Shown piece after piece: positions 59,446 through 64,000 of a DNA stretch of 64,000 nucleotides (the first letter of the stretch is position 1; each line of letters opens with the position of its first letter). The DNA is from Aphrophora alni. Taxonomy: Eukaryota; Arthropoda; Insecta; Hemiptera; Aphrophoridae. The notes under the pieces were generated by a model, which was not told where the DNA came from, searched no databases, and saw only the letters and a program-made list of their open reading frames with translations. The translations under genes and the position numbers were made by a program. The stretch is from NCBI GenBank assembly GCA_963513935.1, contig OY740776.1:7780724-7844723 (forward strand), given 5' to 3'.

Positions 59446-59614
59446 TAACCTGACATTCTTACTTATATTTTGTCACATTTAGTAGCAATCAGGCATAGTC
59501 TTTCCACAAATAGAGTAAACGTAAACAAAGTTTGTTTGCGTCGACTCTATTTGTGGAAAGACTATGCCCGATTGCTACTAAATGTGTCAAAATATAAGTA
59601 AGAATGTCAGGTTA
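59446..59614. mobile_element. 169-bp foldback element in intron 3
   Basis: Arms of about 70 bp (starting TAACCTGACATTCTTACTTA) are inverted copies with very few mismatches, around a loop of about 28 bp. The outer TA on each side fits a Tc1/mariner-type MITE. The RNA would form a long hairpin within the intron. Confidence 0.85.
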
Positions 59615-59695
59615 ACATACAAGTTCATGTAACAACTACATGAATATTTTGTATACTACATATCTTGTGAAAACTTAATTAAAACATTTATTTAC

Positions 59696-59847
59696 CTATT
59701 CATATTGTTGTTTGTGCTGACGCTTGTTTCTGAAGCAGCTTGGAAGGTGAAATTGATCTTAAAGCCTCGAGTTTTCTCTGTGATATTGTCTCTGATGGAA
59801 AGTAGAGGAAACACATTCAGTAGTGTTGTTACAAGATCAGTAGCTCC
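59696..59847 (-). CDS. secreted 137-residue protein, exon 3
   Basis: The acceptor TATCTGTCTCTAG is followed by 152 bp open in phase 0: GATDLVTTLLNVFPLLSIRD, NITEKTRGFKINFTFQAASE, TSVSTNNNMN plus AG, then GTAAATAA. It contains two N-glycosylation sequons (NIT and NFT), consistent with passage through the secretory pathway. The phases match exon 2 (0) and exon 4 (AG + T). Confidence 0.85.
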
Positions 59848-60059
59848 CTAGAGACAGATATTATTTACATTAAAATTAGGTAATGTTTTAAATACAGTTG
59901 ACATTCCACTTTTGGCTCAGGCCAAATGTTTAAACAATCTGTTTAATTTTGTTGTTACTGTCAATACATATTATAAACACACCTTTAATGCACAACATCC
60001 ATTCCCTTACACAAATTACAAATATGATTATTTTTTTATCTCTTAAGCTTTCAAATTAC

Positions 60060-60151
60060 CTTTTTTGTGTATTGTCCTTTTTCCACGGAGTCAACTTTCT
60101 TCATGAGTATGTCAAAAAGGTTGTCCACGCCAGTGTCTATTTCAATAGCAG
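60060..60151 (-). CDS. secreted 137-residue protein, exon 2
   Basis: The acceptor AAATTTTGTTTAG is followed by CT, which completes GCT (Ala) with exon 1, then AIEIDTGVDNLFDILMKKVD and SVEKGQYTKK, ending in phase 0 before GTAATTTG. 92 bp. The encoded stretch is likely helical and charged. The fit of all three splice phases makes the gene model strong. Confidence 0.85.
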
Positions 60152-60639
60152 CTAAACAAAATTTAATTGCCTTCGTCATTTAATGTTATATATGTCTCCT
60201 GCTATCATTATTTAATATATTATTGTGTATTAACTTAATCATTTAAAATGTATTTACTGAATATGTTGTTCAGGTTAGTATGGTTAACAAAACATTAATT
60301 GTCACTATCAAGCTTTTAAATGGTGGTGTGTATTGGCATATAAGAAGGTGTAAAAAATATGGCGCTGTAGAAGTTTTGAGTGCATATTTATTTTTATTAA
60401 CATTATAAGTTTTTGAAAACAGTCACAATGTCTTAATGATTTAAGATTATAAAATTTGACTTTTTTCTAAACTTTGCCATTGCATGCATGATAATAGTTG
60501 AAAGTTCCCTTAACCGCAAAATTAAGGGGGAAAACACTTAACGAACAATTACCTGGTGATGTCACAACATTAAATTTTGTACAGTATGAAAAATGGGTGA
60601 AAAACATGTTTTTAATGAATGTATTTTATAACCTAGAAG

Positions 60640-60880
60640 AGTTCATGAATTTTAGGAAGAAGTGTACATAAGGTTACTAATTTGATATGTAATATTTTTT
60701 TTATTTTAAGGACTGCCAATTGTATCTGTTGTCTGTTATTGGTTTAATATTGTGTGTTGGCTATTGTTTGTCTGTCATTTGCTTGTATTTGTTGTTATCT
60801 ATTGTAATTTGTTGACGAACGTAAACTAACTATTTAGTGTTAACATAATAAATTTATCAATCAATCCCTAACACAGATCA
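60640..60880 (+). repeat. possible 3' tail of a LINE
   Basis: T/G-rich sequence ending in AATAAATTTATCAATCAATC looks like the 3' end of CR1/L2-type elements, with a polyadenylation signal and short terminal repeats. No coding part remains. Confidence 0.35.
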
Positions 60881-61250
60881 ATTTGCATCCATTAAAATAT
60901 TTAAGATAGGTTTAGATAAATGGCCAAGAAAAAAATCTTTTTATAGTATCAAAGGATATACGGGCTAAGCATGGAAGATTTTATATTTTAGTAACATTTT
61001 AATTTATATGTTTTAATTATTACTGTTACGTGTTGTATAGTATGCTATGGAATTATGTGTTATTTTGCTACTGGCAATATCTATTACATCTGCAATTGTT
61101 CAACGACAATAAAATAATAATTTCTATTTTAGACATATCTCAAGGCATTGTTTTGCAATGCAAAATTTAGGGGTAGTTGGTATTTAAAAACACTCAGAGC
61201 CAAACTTAGAACAAAGATCTGTATATATTTTATTTAATATACACACTCAC

Positions 61251-61320
61251 CTTGTAAAACAGCTGAGTAGCAGATAGGAGTGCAAGTTAGCAGCAACGCA
61301 GCTGCCTTTGTATAAATCAT
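61251..61320 (-). CDS. secreted 137-residue protein, exon 1 (signal peptide)
   Basis: ATG at 61320-61318 starts MIYTKAAALLLTCTPICYSA then VLQ plus G, and the exon ends at 61251 before the donor GTGAGTGTG. It is a typical signal peptide: a basic residue near the start, a hydrophobic core and a small residue (CYSA) for cleavage. The complete protein is encoded by 61251-61320, 60060-60151, 59696-59847 and 57579-57678 (414 bp with stop). After cleavage about 117 residues remain, without cysteine and with two glycosylation sequons. I recognise no family. It may be a taxon-restricted secreted protein (haemolymph, saliva or cuticle); that is speculation. Confidence 0.85.
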
Positions 61321-61613
61321 TGCCTAAGCCATATTTTTCCTTTGTGTTAAAATTAATCATATCTGAGTATATGGTTATGTATACAGGTTATTTGAAAAAA
61401 GGACTTTATGTTACAACTTTAAAACCATATAGAAATTTATTCAATAACTTACATAGTAGGTTGAGATATTATTTTAAAAACCGAAACATCTTTACATGGT
61501 CATTTTGGTTTTATGACTATGATACGGCACACATCTCACTTAAAATAAATTCGATATCAGTTTGGGTGAGGGTTGTTCGTCACGTAAAGGTATAAGATAC
61601 ACTCGATTTTTAG

Positions 61614-61682
61614 AAAAAATTGACAGAAGACAAATCTGGTAGCGATGGTAAACCCTGCGAAACTTTGGACTTTTCTGCAAAA
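61614..61682 (+). CDS. candidate coding exon, plus strand
   Basis: The acceptor CTCGATTTTTAG and donor GTGAGTCCTG enclose 69 bp open in phase 0: KKLTEDKSGSDGKPCETLDF then SAK. The acceptor's pyrimidine tract is short. The sequence is protein-like but unassigned. It lies 0.3 kb upstream of the divergently oriented secreted-protein gene. Confidence 0.4.
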
Positions 61683-62029
61683 GTGAGTCCTGTCTTGCTG
61701 GTAGTGAGGATTCCATTTTGGTCTTCTTTATCTTTGCGTCTTACAAATCAAATGTATGATTTTTTTGACCAAATAGGTTTTCAGACTGTTTTTCACTTTT
61801 TCCATGTTCTAGGTTTATCAAAAGGGAAGTTAATTTTACTCTCGTCACGTTGGGTATTAGTTTTTATATACATGTAATTGATGGCAAATCTCCAATTAAA
61901 TCATACGAACAGTCCATCATTATCAAATACTTTTAAAACCAGAATATACAGAGAGACATTGTTTTTCATAAAAAGAAAGATTTACTATTACCCAATATAT
62001 AAACTAAATTAGATAAAAATATGTAGATT
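61683..62029. other. no gene seen
   Basis: Nothing recognisable. Confidence 0.4.
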
Positions 62030-62480
62030 TCAATTCTACATGTATTCTTACATGTCTTTACAGTTGTACAACCCCCACCTCTCTATGATGACAAATAGCG
62101 AAGTTATGATAAAAAAATGTAATTTCAAACTTTAGCTTATCAAAGAAAACATGACATACGTATAGTTACGAGATCCAGCAGGGATGAGTTGATGACATAA
62201 CCTTAGCTTATAGATGTTTCATCAGATATCAGAGCAAAGCTAGTGGAGACTGTTTAATATATACACATCTAGTCGACTTCAAGAAATAGTAGTAAACTTA
62301 TTTACGAGGTTCAGAAAACCCGTGTAACAACTGTTTTAAACAAACTTACCCTATTGGGTAATACCCTTTGATCTACCAATACAAGTTAACATTTCAAGGT
62401 CCAAGAGATCAACTTTTGTGCATTACATTTAGAGTATCTGCTTGTATGGTGGAGCTGGGTAAATACCATGATGGCCCCAT
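62030..62480 (+). repeat. interspersed repeat family alpha, copy 4
   Basis: Same block order as the other copies: CCACCTCTCTATGATGACAA, GAGATCCAGCAGG, CCGTGTAACAACTG, TTTGATCTACCAATAC and TGTGCATTACATTTAGAGTATCTGCTTGTA. Confidence 0.75.
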
Positions 62481-62566
62481 CAACATGTTTTAAACTGTTT
62501 GCAATACTTAAAGTATTATATGTAATGCTCTTACTGTAATCAACTAATATTGTTTCTTTTCTGCAG

Positions 62567-62633
62567 GAATGGATTACAACTATCACACGAGTTATGATTT
62601 AGTTTACATTGATGGAGATTGAACTTTTTTAAG
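62567..62633 (+). other. weak exon candidate, plus strand
   Basis: A good acceptor (TTTCTTTTCTGCAG) and donor (GTATGT) enclose 67 bp. One frame gives MDYNYHTSYDLVYIDGD and stop; the frame in phase with 61682 stops after 11 residues. Undecided. Confidence 0.3.
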
Positions 62634-64000
62634 GTATGTAAAACTTGAAATATTTATAATATTTTGCATAAAGAATTATTGTAAATAATTACATTATTTG
62701 TACATACCTCATAAAGTTTTTAATTATAGCGTAAATACGTAAGCAGTAATGCAGAAGTTGTAATTCCTCGGAATGAGTTTAGGTAGTCAAGTAGAATCTT
62801 CATATATGGCTCTGAAATACGGAAATGCATATCAGTTGTATGAGCCATATTTTTCTTTTAAACTGGTTTCTAAGAAATAAGGCTACATCTTGTAATCATT
62901 TGCACGGTATGGTTATTGTCAGAAGATAATACATTATTTTTACTTCCATACTTATACAATAGTATAAAGAAAGTTATGTGACAGGTTAAAAAATTGGGGC
63001 AAACCATTTGTGTGAAACTTGTAAGCCTATTTAAAAATTTACCTTTATACTTTACTTTCTCTAATATACATTATAAAGAAAGACATTCTTGATATTTAAA
63101 TTTATTATTATTATCTAAATTGTTAGCAGAGTTTTAATTATATAAATCTGGTCTCTCAAATTCGGGCTCAATAAGGCATTTTAATTAAATTATCCTAATC
63201 CATATAAAATTATTATTATTGTAAAGTCAAATGATCTTAAAGTTCAAATCATTCACTTGTAATTTATATTATATTTCAAAATATCTAATTAAATATATTT
63301 TATTGTTTAAAATAAACTGTATTCTTTGACTCATTATCCTCTTTATTTCAACTGTTAGATGTGTTATATTACCTTGAATTATTCCTGCAAATAATTACAT
63401 ACATGGAATCTAAAATTGGAGTCCCTTCTAATTCTACATATTTGATATTCCTTATATCCTCATTTCCTACCCTTCACTATGGCAACAATGATACAATGCT
63501 TTATGAATTTCCTTTATCTTAAAATGTATATAAAATTTTGAATTTCATTAATGCTTATTTTTACTGGATCATATTTATCGCTGATTCATATTATTTTGTT
63601 TAATTTATCCATTATTGATTTTAAAATTAAATATTTCCCCCATTATTCGTATACTTCAAATAATGTATTATATCAGTTCACTTCATGTAATTAGAAATCT
63701 AGTGGATCCGAGACGCTGTTGTGTTTCAACCTGCTGGTTTGACTATTCTCAATTTCAATGAACCTGAACAAATAATTCCTTCTATACAGTAATAGACCAT
63801 GTGTTTTAAATATCTCAAACTCCAATTTTATTTTTGTTACCTCATTATGTTCCTAAGTTCCATAATTATTCAACAACATTTAACAATATTTGTGCAATTA
63901 TTCCACCAACATTCAGCAACACATAAAAAATAATCATTGGGCTTCTAGTTCTTCACCTGGTCACTGTGTAATTGCTGCAAAATTAATCAACTGTATCAAC
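62634..64000. other. AT-rich end of the window, no gene seen
   Basis: No open frame, splice pair or repeat of note. Confidence 0.4.

Noticed and set aside
1..64000. tRNA genes
   Set aside because: I looked for T-loop consensus text (GGTTCGA-type) with matching A-box spacing on both strands and found none convincing.

Overview
The window is eukaryotic nuclear DNA, almost certainly from an insect. It is AT-rich, genes are split into very short exons by kilobase introns with GT/AG borders, and most of the length is transposon debris of insect-type families (piggyBac, Tc1/mariner, Penelope, Jockey/R1-like non-LTR, pogo/Tigger). I cannot name the species. Most real host coding sequence lies in exons of 25-180 bp, found by reading splice sites and checking phase.

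Host genes. (1) A complete four-exon gene on the minus strand (61320 down to 57579) encodes a 137-residue protein with a signal peptide; all three splice junctions agree in phase. (2) Two head-to-head paralogous genes start near 22.2 kb (minus) and 26.8 kb (plus). Their first coding exons encode nearly the same peptide (MESIL-I/V-KEEPLEEQ...) and differ mainly at silent sites. The minus copy continues in phase through exons at 18.9 and 17.1 kb, possibly to a 25-bp exon at 9.3 kb. (3) Plus-strand exon candidates lie at 31.5 and 32.0 kb (a C-terminus) and at 40.6, 42.1, 45.7 and 47.7 kb (an unrecognised protein). Others at 55.0, 61.6 and 62.6 kb are weaker. The product of these genes is not recognised.

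Mobile DNA. 0.8-9 kb: two copies of a non-coding TTAA-flanked family (TTAA-1) surround a decayed piggyBac, itself inserted in an older Tc1/mariner-type transposase relic. 9.6-11.4 kb: an inverted dimer of a 5'-truncated Penelope-like element with about 865-bp arms, each carrying a hammerhead-ribozyme core. 12-13.8 kb: a 55-bp tandem array split by a non-LTR insertion. 28.4-30.5 kb: a complete Tigger with an intact 542-codon transposase, sitting in a CR1-like relic. 32.6-35.6 kb: a Penelope-like element, then a transposase and a non-LTR relic back to back. 38.8-47.2 kb: more relics, plus a 700-bp TTAA element (TTAA-2) inside an interspersed repeat. 49.4-54.8 kb: a third TTAA-1 copy carrying a 2.5-kb insertion with a GTAC duplication. 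Interspersed family alpha recurs at 27, 44-45, 58 and 62 kb.

Coordinates of elements with recognisable ends are exact to a base or two. Those of relics are approximate.
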